Assembly: GCA_023414875.1 (NCBI GenBank)
Contig: JAEZMV010000028.1
Coordinates: 186,001 to 250,000, forward strand
Source of the DNA: Bacillota bacterium
GTDB lineage: Bacteria; Bacillota; Clostridia; Lachnospirales; Lachnospiraceae
Direction of reading: 5' to 3'
DNA: 64,000 nucleotides
Below, one piece after another: positions 1-8,361 of this stretch. A model generated the notes under the pieces. It was not told the origin of the DNA and searched no databases. It saw only the letters and a program-made list of their open reading frames with translations. Numbering within the stretch: the stretch's first letter is position 1; every line of letters begins with the position of its first letter. A program made the position numbers and the translations under genes.

Positions 1-1677
1 CCAATCACTACTTATAATGTGTTTGGAGATGGCTTTGATTCCTATGGCAATTTTATTGAGACAGAAGAAGCTAAGTTAATTGATACGAAAGAGAGTTTAA
101 ACTTATGGACGGGTTACCATGCTTTTGTGGACGAACATGTAGAAATTTCTAAGGATAATTATGCAATTACTTTATCAAGACAACTCCTTAATGCAACAAA
201 TAAACAGATTGGGTATCTTTTTATTGATGTCTCAATAAATGCTATCTCTGATGCAATGAAAACTTTGAAGTTGCCGGAAAATAGTTATCTTGCTTTTATA
301 TCAAAGGATGGCAGAGAAATAACTCCTGATGGAGATACTGCAGAGCCCATCTTTACGACTTTAAAGGAATATGAAAATATTGAAATAAATGCGGATAAGT
401 ACGGGCATCAAACTATTACATATAATGGCAAAGAACATGAATTTTTCTATTCTAAAGTAGGAGACAGCGGGGCAGTTGTATGCGCTATGATACCCTCTTC
501 CTATCTTTTAGAGCAGACTAGCGCAATTAAAAGCCAGACATTCCTCCTGGTTGTGATTGCCGCTATTCTTGCAGTAACAATTGGAGTCATTGTAGCATAT
601 GGGTTTGGTAAAGCAATTAAAGAAATGATTCTTACTCTATCCAGAGCTTCAAAAGGAGACTTAACAGCTACAGTAGAACATATTCGTAAGGATGAATTTG
701 GAATACTTTCAAAAAGTATTAACAATATGATTGCTAATTTAAAAGAAGTAATTATAAAGGCTGATAAGGTTGGTCAGACTGTTATTGATTCTGCAAAAAA
801 TGTTTCTGAAAACTCTGAACATTTATTAGAAACATCAAAGAGTATTTCAATTGCCATATCTGAAATCCAGCAGGGGAATATGCAACAAGCTGAAGATACA
901 GAACATTGTTTAAGACTAACAGATGAATTGGCTAACCAAATAGATATGGTTCATGAGAATTCTTTAGCAATAGAAAAGATCGCTGAGATTACTAAAAATG
1001 TTATTTTGAATGGTATCAATGAGGTTGATCAACTTGCAAATGTATCTAATGAAAATATACAAGTTATGAATAATACGATTAAAAATATTGAAGAACTTGA
1101 GCAGGAATCCAAAGTAATAACAGACATTATTGCAGTTATCAATGGTATCGCAGAACAGACTAATTTACTATCATTAAATGCATCAATTGAGGCTGCAAGA
1201 GCTGGTGATGCGGGAAGAGGCTTCTCGGTAGTAGCTGATGAGATTCGGAAACTTTCAGATCAATCAGTAACCGCTGCAAAAAAAATTGAACAGATTATTA
1301 AGAATATCGTAGCTAAGACACATACAACTGTTAATACTGTTAAACAAGCCGGAACCATTTCTAAGTCTACTGAGGCCCGCCTAGATAATGTCGTTCATTT
1401 ATTTAATAACATAAATATACATGTAGACGATTTAGCGGAGAGGATGGAAAAGATTACTGATAGTATTAGCGAAATCAATCAATCTAAGACCGATACTCTG
1501 GGTTCAATAGAAAATATATCTTCTGTTGCTGAAGAAACAACAGCTGCATCTGAGGAAGTTGATGCTACTGCACAACAGCAGTTGGAGGTTGTAACAATGC
1601 TGAACGATGCTGTTAAATCTCTTAATCAGGATGCAACAGACCTTGCGGTTACAATTGAGTTATTTAAAATTGAATAA
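1..1677 (+). CDS. methyl-accepting chemotaxis protein (5' truncated by window)
   Basis: Transmembrane chemoreceptor that passes ligand binding in an outer Cache-type domain to CheA/CheW. The reading frame is open to the first base, so the true start and first membrane segment lie upstream; a GTG at 19 is only the first in-window start codon. Visible parts in order are the end of a Cache domain, a membrane segment (about 538-612), a HAMP domain (about 612-760), and a long coiled-coil signalling domain with the hairpin tip IAEQTNLLSLNASIEAARAG (about 1147-1206). Family assignment is firm; the ligand cannot be told. Confidence 0.95.
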   Translation, partial: PITTYNVFGDGFDSYGNFIETEEAKLIDTKESLNLWTGYHAFVDEHVEISKDNYAITLSRQLLNATNKQIGYLFIDVSINAISDAMKTLKLPENSYLAFISKDGREITPDGDTAEPIFTTLKEYENIEINADKYGHQTITYNGKEHEFFYSKVGDSGAVVCAMIPSSYLLEQTSAIKSQTFLLVVIAAILAVTIGVIVAYGFGKAIKEMILTLSRASKGDLTATVEHIRKDEFGILSKSINNMIANLKEVIIKADKVGQTVIDSAKNVSENSEHLLETSKSISIAISEIQQGNMQQAEDTEHCLRLTDELANQIDMVHENSLAIEKIAEITKNVILNGINEVDQLANVSNENIQVMNNTIKNIEELEQESKVITDIIAVINGIAEQTNLLSLNASIEAARAGDAGRGFSVVADEIRKLSDQSVTAAKKIEQIIKNIVAKTHTTVNTVKQAGTISKSTEARLDNVVHLFNNINIHVDDLAERMEKITDSISEINQSKTDTLGSIENISSVAEETTAASEEVDATAQQQLEVVTMLNDAVKSLNQDATDLAVTIELFKIE

Positions 1678-1991
1678 ACATAGCATATGTAATTTTTAAA
1701 AAAAGGCAATCGCCACAGGGTGGTTGTCCGTATAAAAGTTAAAAACCTTCCTAGTCTATGCCAAAGTACAGGAAGGTTTTAAACATTCAGCAATAATGGG
1801 CATCTGAGCTAAGTAATGAAAGTGGTATTGTTTCTTCCATTGAATAAAATGTCTTGATGTCAAAGGTTTAAAAGTAAAAGGTATGACAATAAACTGCCAC
1901 TACACCACAGTGGTAGCTTTTTGATATTTATATGTATATTACCATCGAGAACTGTTCTATTATAACACGATGAGACAGCCTGGAGGTTAAG
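1678..1991. other. intergenic region with two hairpins
   Basis: This 314-base gap holds an 11-bp perfect inverted repeat (1742-1752 with 1770-1780, AAAACCTTCCT/AGGAAGGTTTT), probably the terminator of the chemoreceptor gene. A second hairpin with a T-run lies at 1894-1922. No supportable gene is present. The sequence just before 1992 is AT-rich and may hold the promoter of the dynamin cluster, but no -35/-10 pair is convincing. Confidence 0.5.
1894..1922 (+). terminator. hairpin with T-run ahead of the dynamin cluster
   Basis: An 8-bp stem (1894-1901 with 1909-1916, one G-U pair), a 7-nt loop and a CTTTTT tail. It lies 70 bp before the first dynamin gene, so it either ends upstream transcription or acts as a leader attenuator. 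Confidence 0.55.
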
Positions 1992-3743
1992 ATGATCAAT
2001 ATAAAGGACTATAAGAGACTAGAGTTTGAATTGCATGAGTATCTTGTGCAGTTAAAAGACATGCTTCTCCTTTTAAAGAGCTCTGAAAGATTTCTAGAGA
2101 AGATAGATAAGGATATTGAGCTACTAAAAACAAAACGGTTTTTGGTAGCAGTCATAGGAGAATTCAAGCGCGGTAAAAGCTCACTAATCAATGCTTTACT
2201 AGGTGCTGACATTTTGCCCTCGGATGTAACCCCAACAACAGCCACCATCAATCGTATCAGATATGGAAGCAACGCGGAAGCAGTTTTATGTTATAAAGAT
2301 GGAAAGACTGCTAAAATAGATATAAATCAGCTTTCAGAACATGTGACAAAGCTAACGGAGAATTCAGGGGAACAATCAAGAAAAATAAGAGAAGCTATTA
2401 TCACCTATCCGGTTGAGATATGCAGAAATAACATTGAGATTATAGATACGCCAGGATTGAACGACGACGAAAGTATGACAAATGTAACCCTTGATATGGT
2501 TAGCAGTATTGATGCAGCAATCGTTACTATCTCAGCCGTTTCACCGGTCAGTAAAACAGAACAGGCACTCATTGCAAACTTAATAAAAAGAGATAATATA
2601 GGAACTATTATTTTTGTTGTTACCTATATTGATCAAATCGATGAGGAAGATAGGGATAGGCTTTTCCGTAATATAAAACAACGAATCAGTATGGAAAGCT
2701 TAAAGCTTTTAGAGGAAGAGTCAGAAGATACGCAAAATAAGGCACATCGTATACTGGATGATTTTAAATTATTCGGAGTATCTTCTAAAATGGCTTTAAA
2801 AGCATTTTCTATGAACAAACAAAGTATGATGCAGGAAAGCGGATTTGAAGAATTTCGCAGTGCACTGTATCAGACTTTAATTTCAGAGCAGGGAATGCTG
2901 GCTATACATAAAAGTGTAAAAACGATTACGGATTTAGCTGAGGAACTTGATAGACAGTACGCAAGAAATAAGGAAGAATACGAGAGGGAGTTTTCCGTTG
3001 CAGAAGAGATCATGAGAAAACTAGATCAGTGTAAGTCTACCTGCCTTAGTTCTTTGGATACAGGATTTTCAAATACGGACCTTAAATTATCAGGTATTCT
3101 GAACAACTTTATGGGAGTAGAGAATAAACTGATTCCATACTTTATAACAGAATTATCCTCATTGAACTCTATTTCAGAGCTTGATATAGCTTACGCCATT
3201 AAAAAAGGGGAAGAGGCATGTAAGGCTTATATAAAGAAGACGGAGGAGAAAGAAATAAGAATTAATATAGCAAAGGAATTAAACGAGGCTTTACAATTAT
3301 ATAAAAATCATCTTGATTCGCTGCTTGATTTCCTTAAAGAACACCGGAGCAATGTGGAGATATTTGATCAACTGCCTCTCTATCGTCTAAACAGTGAGGA
3401 TATTTATAAACCAATCCATATTCCTGAATTTATATTAGCTTTGAATTCCTTTTCGCGGAATATGCGATTATCGGAGCGGAATGTAATTTATGATATAAAA
3501 TCGGATGTCAACCGTTCAATTTCAGTGTATATAAATAACTGGCATCTCTTTATCAGACACTTTCGGGTATGGTGTTATTCTCAGGCTGAGCGGGAAGCCA
3601 ATATAATCTTCGATCATTTCTCAAAACAAATCTCAGATAGAACAAAAGATTATAATCGACTGTTACATGTGAATGATTTGAATTATGAAACATGTAAAAA
3701 GGTGTCAATGGGAATATTAGACAAATTGAAGGGAATTCAATAG
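1992..3743 (+). CDS. dynamin-like GTPase 1
   Basis: Large GTPase of the bacterial dynamin-like family (583 aa); such proteins use GTP to assemble on and remodel membranes. The P-loop GEFKRGKS is at residues 56-63, a switch-I-type PTTAT stretch at 81-85 and DTPG at 152-155. The fourth GTPase motif is TYID (211-214), lacking the usual Lys. The rest is long helical, coiled-coil-like sequence with no clear hydrophobic membrane segment, unlike the second GTPase of this cluster. TGGAGG at 1981-1986 fixes the ATG. It is first of five co-oriented genes. The substrate membrane and biological role are unknown. Confidence 0.88.
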   Translation: MINIKDYKRLEFELHEYLVQLKDMLLLLKSSERFLEKIDKDIELLKTKRFLVAVIGEFKRGKSSLINALLGADILPSDVTPTTATINRIRYGSNAEAVLCYKDGKTAKIDINQLSEHVTKLTENSGEQSRKIREAIITYPVEICRNNIEIIDTPGLNDDESMTNVTLDMVSSIDAAIVTISAVSPVSKTEQALIANLIKRDNIGTIIFVVTYIDQIDEEDRDRLFRNIKQRISMESLKLLEEESEDTQNKAHRILDDFKLFGVSSKMALKAFSMNKQSMMQESGFEEFRSALYQTLISEQGMLAIHKSVKTITDLAEELDRQYARNKEEYEREFSVAEEIMRKLDQCKSTCLSSLDTGFSNTDLKLSGILNNFMGVENKLIPYFITELSSLNSISELDIAYAIKKGEEACKAYIKKTEEKEIRINIAKELNEALQLYKNHLDSLLDFLKEHRSNVEIFDQLPLYRLNSEDIYKPIHIPEFILALNSFSRNMRLSERNVIYDIKSDVNRSISVYINNWHLFIRHFRVWCYSQAEREANIIFDHFSKQISDRTKDYNRLLHVNDLNYETCKKVSMGILDKLKGIQ

Positions 3744-3776
3744 TGAATACAATGAAGAACGTGGGAGGATATTAAC

Positions 3777-5195
3777 ATGATATGTAAAGGATGCGGAGCT
3801 GAAGTTACAAATGATCAATTATTCTGCCCCAAATGCGGAACGAAAAAGGAGCCGATAGTTAAGGCCGTTAACACAAAAAGATGTGTCGATTGCGGGAATG
3901 AATTTACAGAGGACCGCTTCTTTTGCGGCGTATGTGGTGGTAAATTAGTAGCAATAGCATCGCCCCAAGGATTTCAACTGCCTCCGAGTCAATTACCTCC
4001 GAATCAGTTGCCTCCTCATATTATGCCACTGATGCAGCCAGGGGTATCCGCTAATGGGCCACAAAAGAAGAATATACTACCTTTTATCATAATCCCTGCA
4101 CTCTTAATTATTTTAATCATTGGAATTTTTACTGTACCAAAAATAGTAAATATAGTTAAGGATACAGGGGATTCCAATTCCTCTTATACAAATAATGATA
4201 CTGATGATGAAGTCTCCGAGGATGAAGCTTCAAAGGATGATTTCGATGATATAGATGAAGACTCTGAGGATGAAGCTTCAAAGGATGATTTCGATGATAT
4301 AGATGAAACCTCTGAGGAAATTGATTTAGCTGATCCGAATGATGATTCCCTAAATAACATAGAGGATACCACCTATACCGGCTTTCTATATGGCTACACG
4401 GAACTGCCGGAGGTAATCAGCCTGGATTCGGACTATCGTTTCAGTTATGTTAATTATTATGCTGCTGAGGGTGTATATAATTATCAGTATGTATTCGACA
4501 ATTCGCTGACATCGGATGATTTTATCAATGCTCTGGATGCATACAGTACCTTATTACAGGATTATAACGGATATTATTACGAAGAGGAATTCTCCGAAGA
4601 GCAGTATAATGAAACAGGTGATGTAACCATGTATTTAACGAAGGACGATTACGCAATTGCCATTTCTGCCGAAGTAACAGAAACCTATGATGCTTATGTG
4701 TCCATCTTCTACCTTGGAGAAAGCACAAGCTCCTCCTCGGATGAGGTTTATTTCCCAAATTACATTGATTATGTAGTTGGACGAGAGGCATACTATTTTG
4801 AAATGGCTACTGAAGTTAGTATGGAGAATGGTGTATCCTTTTATCTAAACAGTGTAATTGCTAATGATATGGGTGACGGCACTATGAGAATGGATGTCGA
4901 CGTTGATTTAGCATCTTATTACGAAGAATGCTATGTAGTATATGAGGATTTTATGGTTCTTCCGATGGATAACTCAAACAGTATTTTAGCAGATGCCAGC
5001 GCGGTATCCTATATACTGGATAATGCCGCATATGAGGTTACAACACCGATACTACTCAGCACCCAGGAATATCAAAACTTTACCTTGACCTATTATGTTC
5101 CCGCATCTACCACTAATTTTACATTTTACGGTACCAATATTTCAACGGAAGGTTTTGCAGGCCCTATCTACACAATTGATATGACTTTGAATTAA
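3777..5195 (+). CDS. membrane-anchored double zinc-ribbon protein
   Basis: 472-aa protein with two N-terminal zinc ribbons (Cys 3, 6, 17, 20 and Cys 36, 39, 50, 53). A proline/glutamine linker with LPPxQ-type repeats follows (about 62-80), then one membrane segment (about 96-117), a strongly acidic low-complexity stretch (about 130-190) and a C-terminal domain rich in Tyr, Asp and Ser. Topology is inferred: ribbons inside, acidic and C-terminal parts outside. I do not recognise the C-terminal domain. It begins 33 bp after dynamin gene 1 with GGGAGG upstream. Its place between dynamin genes suggests an anchor or sensor for them, which is inference. Confidence 0.8.
   Translation: MICKGCGAEVTNDQLFCPKCGTKKEPIVKAVNTKRCVDCGNEFTEDRFFCGVCGGKLVAIASPQGFQLPPSQLPPNQLPPHIMPLMQPGVSANGPQKKNILPFIIIPALLIILIIGIFTVPKIVNIVKDTGDSNSSYTNNDTDDEVSEDEASKDDFDDIDEDSEDEASKDDFDDIDETSEEIDLADPNDDSLNNIEDTTYTGFLYGYTELPEVISLDSDYRFSYVNYYAAEGVYNYQYVFDNSLTSDDFINALDAYSTLLQDYNGYYYEEEFSEEQYNETGDVTMYLTKDDYAIAISAEVTETYDAYVSIFYLGESTSSSSDEVYFPNYIDYVVGREAYYFEMATEVSMENGVSFYLNSVIANDMGDGTMRMDVDVDLASYYEECYVVYEDFMVLPMDNSNSILADASAVSYILDNAAYEVTTPILLSTQEYQNFTLTYYVPASTTNFTFYGTNISTEGFAGPIYTIDMTLN
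4215..4319 (+). repeat. 48-bp in-frame tandem repeat
   Basis: Two almost identical 48-bp units (4215-4262 and 4263-4310) and the start of a third (4311-4319). They encode SEDEASKDDFDDIDED-type acidic repeats in the zinc-ribbon protein. The units differ at only a few bases, so the duplication is recent or kept homogeneous. Confidence 0.9.
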
Positions 5196-5238
5196 CCAAG
5201 AATAATCAGTCGCTATGGGCGGCGGATCGGAGATAAAT

Positions 5239-7290
5239 ATGGACGAAACAAATAATTTTTCGAATTTTACCGGATATCGGCAAACAGTTATGGAACTTAC
5301 CGCTGATTTAAATCAACTTAAGGAATATAGCAAAATTCTGAATTTAAAGGGGAATGAGGAATCAATTGAAGAAACCTTGGCCAAGGTAGCAAATGATTCC
5401 TTTGATGTGGCCATCATCGGTGAATTTAAACGAGGAAAAAGTACGTTAATTAATGCTATTCTCGGGCAAGAAATTCTTCCTTCCGATGTTCTTCCTACAA
5501 CAGCCACTCTGAATCGAGTCACCTATGGAATAAAACCCGGAGTTCAGGTGATTTATAAGGATGGAACAACAGAAGAGGTTGAGATTGATAAACTAAATGA
5601 TTATGTAACAAAGCTGTCAGCAGAATCGGAGCAGAAAGCCGCTACTGTGAAGGAAGCAACCATTTATTATCCAACCTCCTATTGTAAAAACAATGTAGAT
5701 ATTATCGATACACCGGGGTTAAATGATGATGAGCATATGACCCAGGTAACCTTATCGGTTCTTCCTCAGATTGATGCGGCAATATTTGTAATTATGGCAC
5801 AAGCTCCTTTTTCTGAATATGAGAGAGATTTTCTTGAGAATAAGATGTTAACCAGCGATATGGGCAGAGTAATCTTTGCAGTGAATTGCATTGACCGCTG
5901 CGACGAGGATGATGCGGAGCGAATTATCGAAAGCATCGGAAAGCGTATTAATTCTTATGTATTAGAAAAAGCAAAGAAGGTAATGGGAGAGGATTCCGAG
6001 GAGTATGCCGTATATAAGAGGAAGATAGGAACTCCTAAGGTATTTGGTATCTCCGCGAAACAGGCTTTGAAGGGAAAGCTAAAGGGCAATGAGGAGTTGA
6101 TTGCAAAAAGCAACTACCCGGCCTTTGAAGCGGAATTGGAACGTCTCCTGACGCAGGAGCGGGGAGCGATTTCCTTACATGTGCAGGTAAGTAAGATACT
6201 TACCTCCATAACTGAAATCGCAAAATCCATTCAGATGAGAGAGAATGCATTAAGGATGGATAAGGGTGTATTCAATGAAAAATATGAGGAAGCAAAAAAA
6301 GAGTTTGAAAAGATACGGAACAAGAGAAAAGAGGAATTTGAAAAAATAGATGTATCCATGAAGAGTGCCTATCAGGATCTGATTCCTAAGATTAATAATT
6401 TCTGGCCTAGCTTGGTTAGCGATGCGGTACGAATCATCAAAGAAGAGCCTATCACCAACAATGACCTGACCAAGGAGAACGTATCCGGTACCCAGGACCG
6501 TATTATGAGAAAGATCAGGAAATCGTCAGAGAATTTAGGGCAATTGCTGAATGAGCAAATCCAGCAGGACATTTCCGTACTTCTGGGGAAAGAAGCTGAC
6601 CGGCTTCAGGATTTTGAGGACGTATTCTATGAAACGATTAATAATATACAAGCCTCCTTTACAGCTCAAACAACCGAGATGGAAATGAACGGTTCCACAG
6701 CCTTAAGTACAGCTCTCAATTATTTTACCTTTGGTGGTGGCAGTGCATATCTAGGATATAAGCAGGCAGGTTGGAAGGGATTGCTTCTTGGGGGAGGTGT
6801 AGGAGCAGCCTCCACTTATGCAGCGACCTATGGATCTATTATGCTACTTGCAGGCATTGGTCTTCCGTTGACTTGGCCGGTGCTGATTATCGCCGGAGTA
6901 GCTTCTGCACTGGTTGGAACCTTTGCCGGTAAAAAGGCTTTGGGTTGGTTGATTCCTGACAACAAGGTGGATAAATTCCGTAATCAATTTACAGAGGCTA
7001 TTAAGAATGAGTATGAAAAGCTGGAGAATGACAGTAACTTCCATCTAAAGGTAAAGGAACAGATTGAAGCGGCTTTTGAAGCATTAAAGAATAAGATAAA
7101 TACGGAGACAGAACATATTCTGAATGATACTCAGGCTACCCTGGATGATTTAAAGATAAAGGTTGCCCAAAGTGAGGTTATGGCTGAGAAGGAACAGCAG
7201 CAATTGGCATCCATGAGCGAAAACATAGCTAAAATCGCGGAGACAGCAAGTAAAATCAATCAACAGTTGATTGCTGTTTTAAGCCAATAG
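5239..7290 (+). CDS. dynamin-like GTPase 2 with glycine-rich membrane segment
   Basis: 683-aa dynamin-like GTPase. The P-loop GEFKRGKS is at 61-68, PTTAT near 86-90, DTPG at 157-160 and NCID in the fourth-motif position (216-219). Its first 100 residues closely resemble GTPase 1, so the two look like paralogues. A long glycine/alanine-rich hydrophobic stretch (about 487-572) is probably the membrane-inserting paddle or a membrane hairpin, followed by a helical tail. The ATG at 5239 is chosen because GGAG lies at 5229-5232; an in-frame ATG at 5215 has no ribosome site. It follows the zinc-ribbon gene by 43 bp and precedes the protease by 12 bp. Confidence 0.88.
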   Translation: MDETNNFSNFTGYRQTVMELTADLNQLKEYSKILNLKGNEESIEETLAKVANDSFDVAIIGEFKRGKSTLINAILGQEILPSDVLPTTATLNRVTYGIKPGVQVIYKDGTTEEVEIDKLNDYVTKLSAESEQKAATVKEATIYYPTSYCKNNVDIIDTPGLNDDEHMTQVTLSVLPQIDAAIFVIMAQAPFSEYERDFLENKMLTSDMGRVIFAVNCIDRCDEDDAERIIESIGKRINSYVLEKAKKVMGEDSEEYAVYKRKIGTPKVFGISAKQALKGKLKGNEELIAKSNYPAFEAELERLLTQERGAISLHVQVSKILTSITEIAKSIQMRENALRMDKGVFNEKYEEAKKEFEKIRNKRKEEFEKIDVSMKSAYQDLIPKINNFWPSLVSDAVRIIKEEPITNNDLTKENVSGTQDRIMRKIRKSSENLGQLLNEQIQQDISVLLGKEADRLQDFEDVFYETINNIQASFTAQTTEMEMNGSTALSTALNYFTFGGGSAYLGYKQAGWKGLLLGGGVGAASTYAATYGSIMLLAGIGLPLTWPVLIIAGVASALVGTFAGKKALGWLIPDNKVDKFRNQFTEAIKNEYEKLENDSNFHLKVKEQIEAAFEALKNKINTETEHILNDTQATLDDLKIKVAQSEVMAEKEQQQLASMSENIAKIAETASKINQQLIAVLSQ

Positions 7291-7302
7291 AAGGAGGCGC
7301 CA

Positions 7303-8259
7303 ATGAATAATCCAACAAATACCATTGATACCAGCTTTAATAAATATGTGAAAGAAAGATCAAGTAAGAACAGTTTACATATAGAAGGTGGAATACCGGA
7401 TTATGCTTTTGCATCTGATTATGCATTAAGACAGAAGCTCAATACGATACCCGGAGTATATTCCTTTTTTAAAGCAGTTTATAACCATGTGGTTCCTAAA
7501 GAAAGACAGCTGCTATATTTGAGCAGTTTGAAGGTTGGGCCAAGTCAGTGCCCGGATATATATGAAATTGCGAAGGACTGTGCAAAAATATTGGGTATTG
7601 GTATGCCGACCGTCTTCATTCAACATAAGGTACAGGAGATTAACGCATATGCAGTCGCCTATGAAGACAGTGAGCCACTTATTATTTTAACATCAGCTCT
7701 GGTGGAGCGCTGTTCGATTGAGGAGCTGAAAGCAGTCATAGGACATGAATGCGGACATATCCATAATAACCATGGAATTTATGATAATGCTGCCAGAGTA
7801 CTCATTTCTTATGCGGCTGGAGGGATTTCCCTGCCACAGCAGCTCATTGGTCTATTTACAACTTCCATCCATTGGGCACTCATGGCATGGTCGAGAGCAG
7901 CGGAAGTTACCTGTGACCGCGCTGGAATTATCTGCTGTGGCGAAGAAGAATCAACTTCCTCATTTCACAAAAAGGTTATGTCCGGTGCGATGTTAGGACA
8001 CAGTGATTTCAACACCGAAGAGATTTTGAAACAATATGATAAATTCCGGGATACGCCGGTAAGGTTTCTTGAGTTAAATTCAACGCACCCAACATCTGTT
8101 AGAAGAATGTTTGCAGCGAAGGAATTCATGAACAGCGAGGTGTATTATAAATGGCACCCGGAGCAGAAAAAGCCGGGAATGGCCTTATTAAGTAAGCAGG
8201 AACTGGACGCCAGATGCGATAAATATATCAGCGTACTAAAAAGTGATAAGAGATCGTAG
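7303..8259 (+). CDS. M48-family zinc metalloprotease
   Basis: 318-aa peptidase with the zinc motif HECGH (148-152) and a downstream AAEVTCDRAG segment in which E201 would be the third zinc ligand and D205 the conserved Asp of M48 enzymes (HtpX/Ste24 relatives). There is no signal peptide; a moderately hydrophobic stretch (about 165-197) lies between the two zinc motifs, so it may be cytosolic or peripherally membrane-bound. It starts 12 bp after GTPase 2 with AAGGAGG, so it is almost certainly cotranscribed. A role in processing or quality control of the cluster's membrane proteins is only a guess. Confidence 0.88.
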   Translation: MNNPTNTIDTSFNKYVKERSSKNSLHIEGGIPDYAFASDYALRQKLNTIPGVYSFFKAVYNHVVPKERQLLYLSSLKVGPSQCPDIYEIAKDCAKILGIGMPTVFIQHKVQEINAYAVAYEDSEPLIILTSALVERCSIEELKAVIGHECGHIHNNHGIYDNAARVLISYAAGGISLPQQLIGLFTTSIHWALMAWSRAAEVTCDRAGIICCGEEESTSSFHKKVMSGAMLGHSDFNTEEILKQYDKFRDTPVRFLELNSTHPTSVRRMFAAKEFMNSEVYYKWHPEQKKPGMALLSKQELDARCDKYISVLKSDKRS

Positions 8260-8361
8260 ATTTGTTGGAATAATCATATATCACAGGATACTCAATAACA
8301 CATGAATAGATACTTTCCTGAAAGGTGTCAAATCATATGATAATCGTTTATGGAGGTTAGA

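Noticed and set aside
2009..2272. Minus-strand frames inside the dynamin and other genes
   Set aside because: They lie opposite well-supported genes, lack ribosome sites and have no recognisable domains.
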